Source of the DNA: Straminergon stramineum
Lineage: Eukaryota; Streptophyta; Bryopsida; Hypnales; Calliergonaceae
DNA: 64,000 bases
Assembly (NCBI GenBank): GCA_963920665.1
Contig: OY987266.1
Location: 22,804,248 to 22,868,247, forward strand
Reading direction: 5' to 3'
Shown here: one piece after another, positions 29,189 through 43,352 of the stretch
Numbering within the stretch: position 1 is the first letter of the stretch
Layout of the letters: each line of letters starts with the position of its first letter
Program-made: the position numbers and the translations under genes
Notes under the pieces: model-generated
Seen by the model: the letters and a program-made list of their open reading frames with translations, nothing else
Databases searched by the model: none
Told to the model about the DNA's origin: nothing

Positions 29189-30880
29189 ACGTTGGTTAGC
29201 AGTCACCCCTTCCAGAGGGCATAATGGGGTTATATTTTTGTGACGAATGAAATGAATTAAGAAGAGCAATTAAATACGGTACTCGTCCCTTCGGACAATT
29301 TTGCATAAGACTCCCTATTGTGATTTCAAAATTTGTTTTCTGGCGTTTTGAGCTCCTGCTTGCCTGGAGGACGGCATTCTAGCAAGTGGTTTGTTCGTGG
29401 TTGTGAATATTTTGACTTTTTGTGTGGTAATTTACAAAATTTTAGGATTTTAGGTCTGCTGCCTTCAATTATCTGCTCTGCCCAGTCAGATATGCATAGT
29501 GGATAGTACGAGCATAAAGGCTATAGGAAGTGTCGGACCGATGTGCAGCAGAGGACGGGGGAGGACATTGGTAGACAATTGTAATGGTGTTATTTGAACT
29601 TGAAATGAACAGTTTCAGTGCATATTGATGAAGATCGTTGCGATTGAACGAGAGAAGGTAGATATTAGTAGGGTTGAGTAGCATCGGGATGAATTCGTGT
29701 TAGTTTTGAGAGATTGCTGTGGGTTACCCCTGATTAGTTTTTTGTGGCATGAGGAAAAGATCGTGTTTTAAAATGACTTGAAGGTGACTTCAGGTAGCTC
29801 TGAGATGGAAAATTTGAAATGACAGTAATCTCATCCATTTTATTGAGGAGTTTGGGAGTTGCTTGAACACATTTGCCTGGTGTTGGAAACTTCCTCGTTG
29901 AGGTAATATTGACTTTTTGTTATAAGAAGATGCTCAATCCGTGGATTACCTTGTAAATTTTGTCTATTCCTAGCTCCATGCTGTGTGTCTGAATTTGATT
30001 TGTAATGACTTAAACTTGTGAAAGGATGGACCTGTGATTACGAAAAAGATCTTCACTTTGCAAGCTCCCATTTTGTTACTATATCGTACTATGTTGCAAA
30101 TGCCAAAAACTATGAGGAAAGGGCTACAGTATGAGAAACAAATTTTTTTAAATTTAAATTTTTAGTTTTGGGGGATTTTTTTCTACCTGCCAAGTTCAGT
30201 TCTAGGCTTAATGTGGTAGGTGGAACAGCCTGTTGCTGTCACAAGACCCCATAGTGAACGCCCAGAGCCATTATGGGTTTTTTCAGACCATCGTGGGTTT
30301 TATTAGTAAATGAATTTTGGGCTACAATCAATGTTTTACCGGACAGTAATGGAGTGATTAGTGACTTTATTAGTGACTTCTAACTTTTCAGTGTGATTTC
30401 ATTGTAGAAATTGACTTTTTTAGACCTTCCACACTAGAAATTATTGTGACTATTTTAGGTGTGTAAGATGAGCAAAATATGAAAACAGATTTTGTTGGTT
30501 CTGGGGTAGTATAGAGACTCTTCAGAGTCATGATGGGTTGAATATTTCAAAAATTCATAGCAAATCCATACTTCATCAAAAAAAATGTAATTTTAAGTGC
30601 TCTCCTTGTTTCTCACCCTTGTCTTAATATAGAAAAAAAAATTAAATAATTTCAGCAATGGCATGAGTAAAACCTCCTAATTTTGACCACAAAGGGCCAT
30701 TTTCACCTTATAACTTTTGCTCTTAGGGTACCAATTGAAATAAAAATTATGCTTTAAGAAAATGAATTTTTTTCTATCTTATTGGTAAGTTTCAGAAAGT
30801 TTCACTAAAAATTGAGATCATAAGAACCTACCCAAAATTCATTTTGTCCCCCAAGGAGACAATGGAACTTTAGGGGTTTA
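29189..30880. other. S9 3' UTR and intergenic region
   Basis: The first 100-250 bases after the stop are likely S9 3' UTR; T-rich sequence and an ATTAAAT hexamer-like signal near 29268 are seen. The rest is AT-rich intergenic DNA with no supported gene. Confidence 0.45.
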
Positions 30881-31450
30881 GCCGCAAAACGTCCAAATTC
30901 AATCCCAAATTGACAATTTGAGAAAAATCATTATAAAGTGCTATTTGGAAACATATTTTGGAAATGATATACAAATGGAAGTTGTAGATTATGATTTTTA
31001 GATTTCATCTATACGGTTAGATTCACCAATACTATCACCAATCTTTTTTTATAAATTTTGAAAGAGAAATTCCAAAAGTCCTTCAAAATTCGATTACAAG
31101 CAAAGTATTATCATTTTTTGAGTAAAATTTGTTGGAATGGATTTGAGATGAGGTTCTCTTTACATGGTGATTTTGTGAAAATTTTGTGTTCTTCCTATCT
31201 ATGACCCCATTTTGGCTAATCTAATTTAGAACTAGATTCAATGCAATTTGACCATTTGACATACTTGCACATTTGTAATTTTAGAAAAATATAAACTCTA
31301 ATTAATACTAAATCCAACCCTTAGATAGGACAAAAACTTGATAACGTATCTTCATAAATTAAAATAACTTTCATCCAAGTAATTAGGAGGATGAAACTGT
31401 TGTTTTAAACTATTCATCGTCCAGAAAATGGATGTCAACGCGTTTAGGGG
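30881..31450 (+). mobile_element. TTAA-flanked 580-bp element, copy 1
   Basis: Member of a four-copy family. The right end reads AACGCGTTTAGGGG followed by TTAA (31451-31454); the left boundary is degenerate (TTTA at 30877-30880, then GCCGCAAAACGTCC). Alignable internal landmarks include GACAATTTGAGAAAAATCAT, GTTGGAATGGATTTGAGATG and TAGATAGGACAAAAACTTGA, also present in copies 2-4. There is no transposase, so it is non-autonomous. TTAA flanks with CCCC-starting termini fit the piggyBac superfamily, which is an inference. Confidence 0.75.
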
Positions 31451-31629
31451 TTAAATTCATGTTGATTATGACTTTCAAATTAGTACAAAAATATATTATT
31501 ATAGTATTACAAAAAAAACAAATATTGATATCATAATTCAAATTTTTATTATATTATTGTTTATGATTTACACTAACTTACAAAAGTATGTGAAAATTAG
31601 ACAATATATTTTGGACTAGTGACAATTAA

Positions 31630-32208
31630 CCCCAAAAAATTTTGAAGTCCATTTTCTAGATGAAGAAACAAATTGAAGCTAAAGTTTCATCTTCCTTATT
31701 GCTTGGATGAGAATTATTCTAATTTGTGGAAATACTTTATCAAGTTGTTATTCTATCAAAGGGTTGTTTATTGGTATTACTAGAGTATATATTTTCCTAA
31801 AATTACAAATGTGAAAGTATGCCAAGTGGTTGACCAAGCCAAAATTGCATTGACTTTAGTTCAAAACTAGATTTGCCAAAATGAAGTCATAGATTTTAAG
31901 AACACTAAAATTTCAAAAAATCATCACGTAAAGAGAACCTCACTTCAAATCCATTCCAACATATTCTACTAAAAAAATAATATATTCCACTTGTAATTGA
32001 ATTTTGAAGGAATTTTGAAATTTTACTTTCAAAATTTATAATAAATATTGGTGATAGCTATGGTGAATCTAATCATACGGATGGAATCTACAACTTTTAG
32101 TGTATAACTTTAATTTGTATACCAATTCCAAAATATGCTTCCAAATAACACTTTATACCAATTTTTCTTAAACTACCAATTGTGGAGATGAATTTGGACG
32201 TTTAGGGG
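31630..32208 (-). mobile_element. TTAA-flanked 580-bp element, copy 2 (inverted)
   Basis: Same family as copy 1, in the opposite orientation and only about 175 bp away, so copies 1 and 2 form a large imperfect palindrome. Exact TTAA lies on both sides (31626-31629 and 32209-32212). In family orientation the start reads CCCCTAAACGTCCAAATTC. AT-rich and non-coding. The high similarity to copy 1 shows they derive from one element. Confidence 0.82.
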
Positions 32209-32435
32209 TTAATAGGTAAGATCAGTCTTGATACCGCATCTATTGTTAAGAACATGTGGTCAAAATTTAATGAAAAGAAAACTACATTATAAGCAATAAT
32301 TAAAGAAGTATGCTACACCCATGGCCTTGAACTTATGTTGATTATATATGAAATCATGATAAAGCAAACTAAACATGGAACATGAAAGCTAATAAGTAGA
32401 AAAATAATACATCATATACAACTACTACAAGTGTG

Positions 32436-33460
32436 CCATTGTTTGTATCCACCCTTAGCTACAAGAAGATCAATTACCCTTGCTAGCATTGTGCAAATGA
32501 GCTTTTGTACATATTCTATTTCAATGCTCTACTAAACAATTTGAATGTTCTCCCACAAGTCATCTATGCTTGTTAGCAAATTACCAAACAACCTTAAGGG
32601 TCTATCTACTTCACTCCACAAGTAGTTGATAGGATTTAGATCAAGAGATTGTAGTAACTACTCCATTAGAAAAAACTCCTATTGCCTGAGCTATCGTTGC
32701 ACAAGACTAGATGTGTGCTTTGAGTCATTATCATATTGGAAGATTGTTTTTGCTTCATCAAAACCTTATCTCTTAATAGTATCCAACAAGTGCAAATCAA
32801 ATGTCAAGATAAACTTGCAAATTTATAATGCCATCAATGTAGTAGAGGTTTCCAACACTAGTCCAACTCATGCATCCCTATACCATAATGCTACCACCAC
32901 TATGTTTAATCATAGGTTGCAGATGACAATCACAAAGAGGATATGTAGGATTTTTCCAACACCATTGATGGCCATATAAAAACCAAAAGCATTGTACTTT
33001 GACTCATTTGACTAAATTACATGGTTCAAATCTTCTATATCACAATCTTGTGATGCCTTTGACCATTGTAAATGCTTTTGTCTATGCTTCTTTGTCAACA
33101 AGGGTTTCTTCTTCTTCACTCTAGACCCAAGACCTTGTTGCTAGAAACTTCGATGAATAGTCTCAACACTCAAATGAAGACACTGAACTCGCAATCTATG
33201 ACCTGTAGATGTTGCACTTTCTAATTTTGGCTCATTCAACAACCTCACAATAAGTTTCTCATCACAAATGTTTACAAGGCGTGGTCTATTTGATCCTGAA
33301 TGATCATGCACTTGTCTATTTCCTTTAAATCACACTAAAATGCTTTTGACTATACTTCGAGGAATGTGAAATTGACCCGCTATGAAATTTTGCAAGATCC
33401 TTGTTCATTCAATGCTATCACTTGGGAACACTCATGGGAACTTATTTGCTTCATCTTGGC
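32436..33460 (-). pseudogene. Tc1/mariner (DDE) transposase relic
   Basis: Reading leftward, the translation shows a Tc1/mariner transposase in order: helix-turn-helix part (near 33456-33240, with IAGQFHIPRSIVKSIL and GSNRPRLVN), linker KKKPLLTKKHRQKHLQWSK (about 33110-33050), first catalytic block SNESKYNAFGFY (about 33010-32970), second block FQYDNDSKHTS (about 32742-32710) and third block LDLNPINYLWSEVDRP (about 32645-32595). The first acidic residue (usually FSDES) is Asn and the third, usually Glu in NPIENLW, is also Asn; only the central Asp remains. Several stops interrupt it. It is therefore dead. Terminal inverted repeats were not identified. It lies between copies 2 and 3 of the TTAA element. 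Confidence 0.88.
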
Positions 33461-33658
33461 CACCTAAAAATGTGAAGATTCTCAACTTATGACTTCTAGA
33501 AGCTATCAAAGATGTCTATTCATATAGAAAATACAAGTAAAAGAAGAAGTCACTAGAATCAACATATATAGTTGACTTGCCTTTAAGATCCATTCAACCA
33601 CTTCCACAAAAATGTACCTCTTGTATTACCCATAGGAAACCAACTACTACTACATTAA

Positions 33659-33898
33659 CCCCTGAGCTCTTAAGTGCCCAAAATTTGGCCTCCCCCAAAT
33701 GGAAGGTTGTCATCTCTTACTATTATAATCTTTTCAACAATATAGTGAAATCATTTGTTCTTTCCCCCATAGCTCTAGGCTTGTCTCCATTACCAATCAA
33801 TATGGTCTATTTTTGTGAATCTTGTTGTGGGTCACAATTTTGATTTGAATGAGTTCAAAGGGTCTAGATTAAGTAAACATGCTTTGGACACTTAGGGG
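33659..33898. mobile_element. Possible short TTAA-type element
   Basis: TTAA at 33655-33658 precedes CCCCTGAG...AAGTGCCCAAA, and the right side ends GGACACTTAGGGG followed by ATAA (33899-33902). Inverted, the right end reads CCCCTAAGTGTCCAAA, so both ends share CCCCTnAG and AAGTGnCCAAA. The body does not match the 580-bp family. This is a tentative call because one flank has lost the exact TTAA. Confidence 0.45.
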
Positions 33899-34244
33899 AT
33901 AAATGATGTTCATTCACCATCATTAATTTGGATTGAAGATTCAATGTACTCTTTCTTAGGTTGCATGCCAAGTAGAATCATGTGGAGTGTCCAAGTAGTT
34001 TTGTGAGTCATTGTAGAATGGCTATCTTATTTTTAGATTTTCCATGATTCATTTCACTAATTTTAGTGAAAAATTCATCAAACATTTAAAAAATTTCATC
34101 AAAATTGAAATTCACAATTTGAAATCTTAGTAGAATGTCATGTTGGAGAATATTCACTATATATCAAAACTAATATGAGTTTTCATTATTTACTTAGTGC
34201 TTTTTATAATACTAGTGATTGATTTACTATTAGTATTGCTTAAC

Positions 34245-34834
34245 CCCTTGGCACTTTAACGTTCAGTTTTTGGACGATGAACAAATTGAAACTAATGTTT
34301 CTTCTCATTACAACTTATATGAAAGTCATTTTTATTTGTGGAGATACTTTGTTAAGTTGTTGTCCTATCTAATGGTTGGATTTGGTATTACTAAAGTACA
34401 TATTTTTCTAAAATTACAAATGTCGAAATATGTCAAGTTATTGACCAAGCCAAAATTGCATTGACTCTAGCTCAAAACTAGATTTGCAAAAAATGAGATC
34501 ATAGATTAAAGAACACAAGAAGTTCAAAAAATCACCATGTTAAGGGAATCTCATTTTGAATCTATTCAAAAAAATTGTGTTAAAAAAATGATAATATTTT
34601 TCCTATAATCAAATTTTGAAGGAATTTTGAATTTTTCCTTTCAAAATCTATAAAAAAAATATTGGTGATAGCAACAGTGAATCTAACCGTATGGATGGAA
34701 TCTAAAACTCACAATCTACAACTTTTATTTGTATATCAATTCCAAAATATTCTTTCAAATAGCACTTTATAACGATTTTTTTCAAATCCTCAATTCTGGA
34801 AAGAATTGGAAAGAATACTCTGTACGCTTAGGGG
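34245..34834 (-). mobile_element. TTAA-flanked 580-bp element, copy 3, next to the S15 promoter
   Basis: Exact TTAA on both sides (34241-34244 and 34835-34838). In family orientation it begins CCCCTAAGCGTACAGAG and ends CGTTAAAGTGCCAAGGGG. It is AT-rich, and the 64-codon plus-strand frame inside it is not a gene. Its right edge lies about 262 bp before the S15 start codon and about 5 bp from where similarity to the S15 pseudogene copy begins. Confidence 0.85.
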
Positions 34835-34940
34835 TTAATGATCAACAGAGTTCCTCCCGTTAACAGAGTCATGAATTTGTCATCCATAGATTCCAGATTA
34901 TTTTGTCATCCATTGATAATGATCCATCTCGTTCCTCCCC

Positions 34941-35007
34941 AAACCCTAACTGGGCGGGGAGCAGGACCGTCGTTCCACGAAGGCTAGTAAAGCCTCAGTT
35001 AGGGTTT
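34941..35007 (+). promoter_or_regulatory. Two telo-boxes of the S15 promoter
   Basis: AAACCCTAA at 34941-34949 is followed at once by CTGGGCG, a site II-like core. A second, inverted telo-box, TTAGGGTTT, lies at 34999-35007. They sit 94-160 bp before the S15 ATG. Telo-box plus site II is the standard plant ribosomal-protein promoter signature and matches the arrangement at S9. Confidence 0.75.
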
Positions 35008-35100
35008 CCCCGCTCCCTCTTTCGCCCTCCAGTTTGGGTCGACCTTGTGCTCCCGTTCGCCTCTGCTTCGATTTCCCGCGACCCGACCTCTCTTCGCACC

Positions 35101-36549
<1,449 letters not shown>

Positions 36550-39500
36550 ATAGAGAGTGTAGTGGGGTGGGTGACGTATTGTACACCATTTCTGTCCATG
36601 TATTTCGGAATGGGCAACGATGAATGAGGAATGGAAGTTGCACAGGGTGTGATGCCGATCACCTAGTTGCCTGTCTTTGTTGTTTCGTTGAAGCCTTTCC
36701 CTCTGTGGTTCGTCTTTGGACGATGGCGTTACTTGTTTGGTAGCTAAGTTGTGAACCACTAACGTGTCTCACCTTGTTTATAAGATTAATCACTGCATTT
36801 TGTTATACTGATTGCTTGAAATTTGGAAACTTTATGCCTGCTTCTAACTTTCTCACTTCCATTCACGGAAAAAACACATTGAGACGTTCGTTTTTGTCGT
36901 GTTATGAGCCTTATGAGCAATAGCGGGAATTTACCTCTAAGTAAAGTAGTCAGATCTAGAAATACCAATTGGTGTCCCTCACACTACTGTAGTGCCAGGG
37001 ACCAGAGGATTTCGGATGAGATCGCAAATTATGTAATGACTGCACAAACTGCGGCAGAAACATCTCAAAAAACAATATGCAATCGAAAACACCTTGACCG
37101 TCAGTGTGGAACTCGTGGCTCTCTTCTCAACTAGTGGAAAACAATAGGGGTAGTCACAGTTCCTCCATCCTCTGCATTTTCTGTGGTTTGAATTGAAATT
37201 ATTGTGAATTGGAGTAGTCAGAAGTTGATATGGATCCATCTCCAACACATAGAGTTTTCCGTAATTGTTCATTCAAAAATTACTTTGGCTCACAAAACCA
37301 AACGCATGTGTCATGACATTGATTGTTAGGAGATGGTTGAAAACCAAGACTTCATGATTAGAAATCAATCACTTCTCTATTGAATTTCCCAATACCTATT
37401 GATTGGCCATGAGGATTGGTAATCAATAGTTCTACCATACTCAAGAAATCAATGTCCTTTTGTTCTACAATGCTTTAAAAAATAAATTGAAGTTGCCTTT
37501 AGTTGATCACTGAAATGTGAGGATGAATTTGATTCTCTACCAATTAATTTTCTATTTACAAATCGCAGCAAGAGTGTCTCTCTCTTTGTCAACGGAATTG
37601 TGAAATTGTGAGTGGATTAGTAGAAAAAATCAAAATTGCCATGTGGCAATATGGGGTTCAAAAAAATTGTTTTTTGCATTACCTGAAATATTGAAAAAAA
37701 AATTCTTTGAGAATGAGAAAAAATGGCACAAATGTGAGCCACAAGCTACAAATTGTGCCACTTAATCTTTCATAGTTGGAGGGCCTCCAAAAACTCTAGC
37801 TAAGTCTTTTAGGAACAATGCCCTTTTGGAAAATGATGTTAGGAAAGTGTCCGAAAAAATCTATAGTAAACTTGCCAATTACTATACAAACAAAATTCAA
37901 ATCCTTCTCCACATGAATATAGAGATTGGCATGTTTTGAAATTTGGTGTGATTATTAAATGTCATGTTAAGATTCACATATGAAAAACATAATGCAAAAA
38001 TATTTCTTCCTCTAAATTTTATTTCAATTTAAGGTGATGAAGCTAAAATCTAGTTAAAAATTTCGTTGCAACTCTTCACCACATAGTGTGTGGTCATTGG
38101 GTGGTGATACAAAATTTTGTTCTTATTGCAATTGAATTGGTGGTTGCATTGTGCAGTTAGTGTTTGGAAAATGGCAATGGTTGATGTGTGATTTTTGGAT
38201 GTGTGGTAAATGACAAGTTTATTCTATGTATTTTTTTGTTTTGGTTCTTTAGTATAGGTGCACATACCTTATTATGAAACATTGAGAGAACAATTTAGTC
38301 ATATTGTTGAATAATAGACAAAAAATTGGATGTTAGTACTCCATAATTTCCATGTAGTTCTTGTAGTGAGCTCTTGAAAAAGTTCATCATCCACCTACAA
38401 AATGCTCTTTTTAATAATAATGTTGCAAAATTCAGTGTTTGAATTAAGTTACTTCATGGTAATTAATTTATATTTTTTTGTGATAGATGGAGGTTTTCAT
38501 TGCATGAAATGAGACCCTCAAGGAGACTCCTCAAAAAGTGGTCAATAATTCAAAGTCTATCACAATTTTTGAGTAAACAATTGTGTGAGGGAACATCATA
38601 TGTGAACTTCTTTAATCCTTAAGTATGCAAATGGTCAAATTTGACTAGTAGGTTTTCTTCTTATCTAGAGATGTTTGTCATCATTGGTGTGTCTCCCATT
38701 TAATTTCTTGTCTCACATGCTCCTTAATTGCGTGATGCCCACTTTTCTTCCTAAATTTTTTCTTTTGTACAATTGTAAACTTCTAATCAAGGCTTAACAA
38801 CTAAAAATTTATTTTTCTCTATTTTTTAACCTTGAAGTGCCTAAGCCCTTCTAAATATATTTTTCCTATGAAAAAAAGCATTGGTTATAATTATCCTCAA
38901 TGAAGCAATTTTTTTTTTCAAAATCTAACCATATAGCTTTTTAAAGAGATTGCCTATTAATATGCTTGCCAATTTTGAGTGTAAAATTGCATAGGAGTTG
39001 TGAGATTATAACAAGAAAAATGTATGTATCCTATTCTTAGTATGTTGCCTTTCCCTACAATGTTTGAAAAATTTGCCAATATAAGAGTTTTTAGGATTGA
39101 AGGTGACATGAGCAACTAGAAATTGTGTTAGCACACTTAAATGTACTTTTAAAAACCTTAAGATTCAATGAAGAGCTATCAATCCACCTTGCAATTGTTG
39201 AAAAGCAATTTTTTTTGTTTTTACACTTGATAAGTAGAAATTGCAAATAATTCCAAAAGAATACTTGCATGTTTAAGTTTTCAATAGTGAAAATCATGAA
39301 AACACTTTATTCTTTCCATTAAGACAATTTCAAAGAAAATGGATAAGTGAAATTTCTTAGATTTCAAAATAAAATAAAATTGGCGAGCTTTACTCAAAGT
39401 TGGGAAATCAAGTAAAATTGGTAAGTTTTACTCTTCCACTAATGGTACATATATGCCTTCAAGGACCTCTCAATAATCAAATATTTTATTGTTTTAATTA

Positions 39501-40141
39501 AGAAGAAAAGATTTCAATAGTTAACTTTCAATAGTGCATGTAGAAAATTTGAAAATAGCCAAAAAAATTTAATTGACCACATACAAATAAGCCAAAATTT
39601 TGGATTGACCATATACAATCGCTCAAATAGTTAAGGATTAAAGGGAGCCCAAAGTCTCTATGAAGAATATTACAAATAATATTTTTACTCTAATATGCAA
39701 AGCAACAAATGGGGGGGCTTTGAGAACAATGCTTACATTACCTTAAGGCTTTTGGTATCAAAACTACAAATTATTCTATTTCTAATCATTTTTAATAGGG
39801 AATGTCTTAACTTGCTTAATTAAAATATGTAGATTGGATGAATGTTCTTTATTAATATAGTCATTTGAACATATTTATCCATAAAACAATTGGAATTGGA
39901 TTTGCATTAGTTCTAAAATCATCAATCAAAATTACTAACCCTTGAAGATGTGTAGGGAATCATATATATGGTATTGTATTTGACTTCTAGAATATAAAGC
40001 ATGTACTAAAATATGGCAAGACATACACTATTGGATTGATAATTCAACAATTAGCAGCATTAATTTCATTGACATCTAAACCTTATCATACTCAAATACA
40101 AACATGTAGAATATTAGTGGGTTTTTTTGGTTTTGGAAGAA
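36550..40141. other. S15 3' UTR and AT-rich intergenic region
   Basis: About 250 bases after the stop are S15 3' UTR, since they are conserved in the pseudogene copy. The remainder is AT-rich intergenic DNA with no supported gene; short frames near 36904-37272 and 39091-39297 have no recognisable similarity. Confidence 0.5.
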
Positions 40142-40875
40142 GGGTGATTGCAAGAAACACTTGTCCAATTTCTTGTCCTCTTGCCCTTGGACAGGTAGTT
40201 TTGTACTCATAACTTCATCATCGTTAGTTCGTTTGGCATAAAATTTGGAAGGAAGGTAGATGTGGCAGTTGTAGACATTCAGTAATTTTTGAATAAATTA
40301 AAATTTTATTTTACTATTTTTAACCTTCCCCCGATTGGATGTCTATTTTGGCCGGGGGGTAGTACTATTTTCAACCCAAAAATGCAAATTGGAAGGCACA
40401 AATTGGATATGTTGGAGGTGTACTATCTTTTCAAGGATTGACTAAGAGTTTTTGTGAAAATAGCAACATATCGGTTGCACACATGGGTTCAAAGTGACCT
40501 TTCTTTGTGTGAAGGCTACAAAGAGGGAAAAAATTTCCTACATAAATTCTTTAGTGCAATGCAAGCGCAATCTTCTCTAGCAAAATGACTTTTTTACAAA
40601 AATAATTTAAATTTTTTTTAAATTACTAAAAATGAAAAGGTCCATAAATTCCTTTTTGCTATTTTTTTGCTCCTAGTGGCTTTTGTTGTACTCCGTAGTA
40701 GTCTATAGTATTGCATAGTACTAAATCAAAGGTTTAGATTTGCAAGTGTCCAAAATCGATGGTTTCAAATTCACCAGTGCATTGCTAACACACAAAATTG
40801 ATAGTTCTACGTAGTATTGCAGTCATACGGCATCGTATTTGACACAAAAACATGAAGTGTTTCTTGCAATCACCC
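40142..40875. mobile_element. TIR element of the GGGTGATTGC family, copy A (734 bp)
   Basis: It begins GGGTGATTGCAAGAAACACT and ends with the inverted copy of the same 20-21 bp. The interior has no open frame of note. The right half, including GTAGTCTATAGTATTGCATA, matches the inverted left half of copy B at 44294-45044, and the left half (CCCCCGGCCAAAATAGACAT when inverted or read through) matches copy B's right half, so the two are the same family in opposite orientation. The superfamily is not clear; no convincing target duplication is seen for this copy. Confidence 0.85.
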
Positions 40876-41791
40876 CAAAGCATGTGCCATTGGATTCAAC
40901 TTAAGAAGAATAATGTACACACACCTTCTATGTCAAAGAGACAAGAAAAACCCATACCTTGTCTCAAATTTGGTTTTCTAGTCCTTAAAGAGTTAAACTC
41001 ATTATATACTTTTCCCATTCTTGTTATAGTTAAGATTAGGTTTTCATGCGTGTCACAAAGAGAGTGATAACAAAATAGACCTCATAAATTTTGACAAAAT
41101 TCTTAAGCCTGCAATTATTGTATTCTTTGTATATAATAGATTTTGGGTTGTGTAAACAATTTTCTCAATGAATTGGATGTTGGATTGTAATTGTAAACAT
41201 TAAAGTAATTTGGTAGGAAATGATAGCAATAAGTTTTACAGTCAAGTGAGTATTACATTTTGGTTAGTATGAAGAATTGCACATTTTAGAATCTTATGAT
41301 TAATCACATTAATAAATTCATTATATGTAATGATATAAATAAGGAAGATAAAGAAGTTATAAATTATACAAATTATAAAATAAAAATAGGAATTCAATAA
41401 TAAATTTAATAATTACTGATGGAATTGAAAACATGTCAAAATTTTGAAGAAAGTACTACAAATATCATCGTATTGGTCAATGCAAAACTAATTCAATGAA
41501 TTTTTTTTAAGAATAATCATGATTGAAATAAACTAAGCATTGAACATTATTAAAATTTGATGCTAAATTTGATGCCTATATTATGATTTATATAAATACT
41601 GATTTATAAGGGGTCGCATTCAACATGATAAGATATGCTTTGGAATAATTGACTCTTCAATAATTGTTACATCATGATTACAAAATAAACAAAAATAAAT
41701 AGTAGATTCCTACAAAATATCCTCTTTTGCATAGTTTATAGCACAAAAAAGATTACAACAACATTAGTTTGATCATTAGAAATAACAAACG
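40876..41791. other. Upstream region of the small heat-shock protein gene
   Basis: AT-rich. No clear heat-shock element (alternating nGAAn/nTTCn, three or more) is seen in the 200 bases before the ATG, only isolated GAA and TTC trimers. A 71-codon frame at 40852-41067 overlaps the transposon end and is not called. Confidence 0.45.
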
Positions 41792-43352
41792 ATGGCCCTG
41801 GAGAAACATCACCATCACCAAAAAGAAGATAGCAAAGGAAAAGGCTTAACAAAATACAAAAATAAGGGAGAACACCAATTAAACTTGTGGGATCCCTTGA
41901 CATGTGACCCTTTTGATGCTCTTGGTACGCTTTGGCAAGGACCTATATCACTCTTCTCAAGTTTTTGTACACCTGGGACTCATGTAGATTGGAAGGAGAC
42001 AACAGACAATCACATCTTTAAAGCAGATCTACCTGGTAAAATAATTTTTGTATGATAAACTATTACAATACATCATGTATTTTAACAAGTAGAAACTTGT
42101 GCTTTGTCATTGGCTACATTATTATCTCTTTGTCCTAGAATGATCTTAGTTCTAGTTGTCCTTAATTTTATTGCAATAAATTTAATACTAAACTTTAAAA
42201 AGAGCTTTGAAACTCACAATTTTAGGATGATACTCATGATAGGAATGCACCAAAGTCTATGTACATTTCACTACGGGTTGAAATAACATTATTTTCAACA
42301 AAAAATCCCGAACATTTTGTCAATAGGAAGATCATTTAGGGATGGAGGGAATACTTAACTTTAGAAAAAAGAAGTTTTAGTCCTTTGGTTGTTCTTGATT
42401 CAATCACTAGGTTCACTTCAATTGCAATCATTCATGTGTCAAAAATCCATCATACTTAACATTCAAAAAAATTATTTCCTCATTTGATTAAGTAGGATCC
42501 ATTCAGTCCTAGGTTGTTGACCACCCCACTTGTCAAAAAAACACTCTTGAAGATTCAAATCCTAAAAATATTGGGATTTTTTATTAGTCATGTAGGTGTA
42601 GTTCCTCAATCAAACAAAACCAAAGTTATTTTAAGAGTTGGCAATCACGTATATACAAAACTACAAATTTTGGGGCCCAAAGGCAATAGAATTTTTTTTA
42701 ATTGAGAGGTTCTACTTCTAGCTTTTTGGTAAGCTTGTAAGGACATTTCAAATATTGTACAGAATTCAAGTGATAATACAAAATATTCCTCTACCTTTTG
42801 AATGTTTGGGAGAAGTCATATATTTTTAGGAAAAGACTCCTTATAGGTCATTACTTAAAAGATTATACTACTAGGACCATACTTAAAACACCCTTTTCTC
42901 TTGTAGATATCCTCATTTTTGCAAAATGAATCAAATTCCAATTGAAAAAGATTGAAACTTTAGCTTCAACACAAAATGGTGAGTTCTCAATTCGATAATC
43001 CAACATTATGTACATTAAGGCAAAGATAGTGAAGCCATCAAGGCAATGACAACAAGTTTTTTGGCAAACACCAGGGCTTACAAAAGAAGATGTGAAAGTA
43101 ACAGTGGAAGATGGAAACATGTTGCAAATAATTGGTGAGAGGCGGGCAGACACAGATGATGCGGGGACATGGCATCGTGTGGAACGCAATCAAAATACTT
43201 TCATGAGACGGTTCCGACTTCCTAATGATGCTCGTGTGGATACAATGAAAATCAAGGTTGAGAATGGAGTCTTAACCATATATATACCCAAAGACAAAAA
43301 CTATAAGGCTCCTCCTTGGTTCTCCAAAGAGATCCCTGTCCAATGGGAGTAA
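41792..43352 (+). CDS. Small heat-shock protein (HSP20/alpha-crystallin)
   Basis: An ATP-independent chaperone that holds unfolding proteins, normally as oligomers. Exons 41792-42035 and 43075-43352 join in phase 1 (CTACCTG|GGCTTACA) to give 173 residues. The N-terminal arm (1-64) is polar with a His/Lys-rich start (MALEKHHHHQKED) and no obvious targeting peptide. The alpha-crystallin domain spans about 65-165: VDWKETTDNHIFKADLPGL, KEDVKVTVEDG, GERRADTDD, WHRVERNQNTFMRRFRLP, and NGVLTIYIPKD. The C-terminal KEIPVQWE holds an IPV motif, the I/V-x-I/V type that docks in the beta4-beta8 groove. The layout resembles plant cytosolic class I/II proteins, but those are usually intronless, whereas this gene has a 1,039-bp intron right after LPG. 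Location is inferred as cytosol. Confidence 0.93.

Noticed and set aside
41600..41791. Heat-shock elements upstream of the small heat-shock gene
   Set aside because: Only isolated GAA/TTC trimers; no array of three alternating units.
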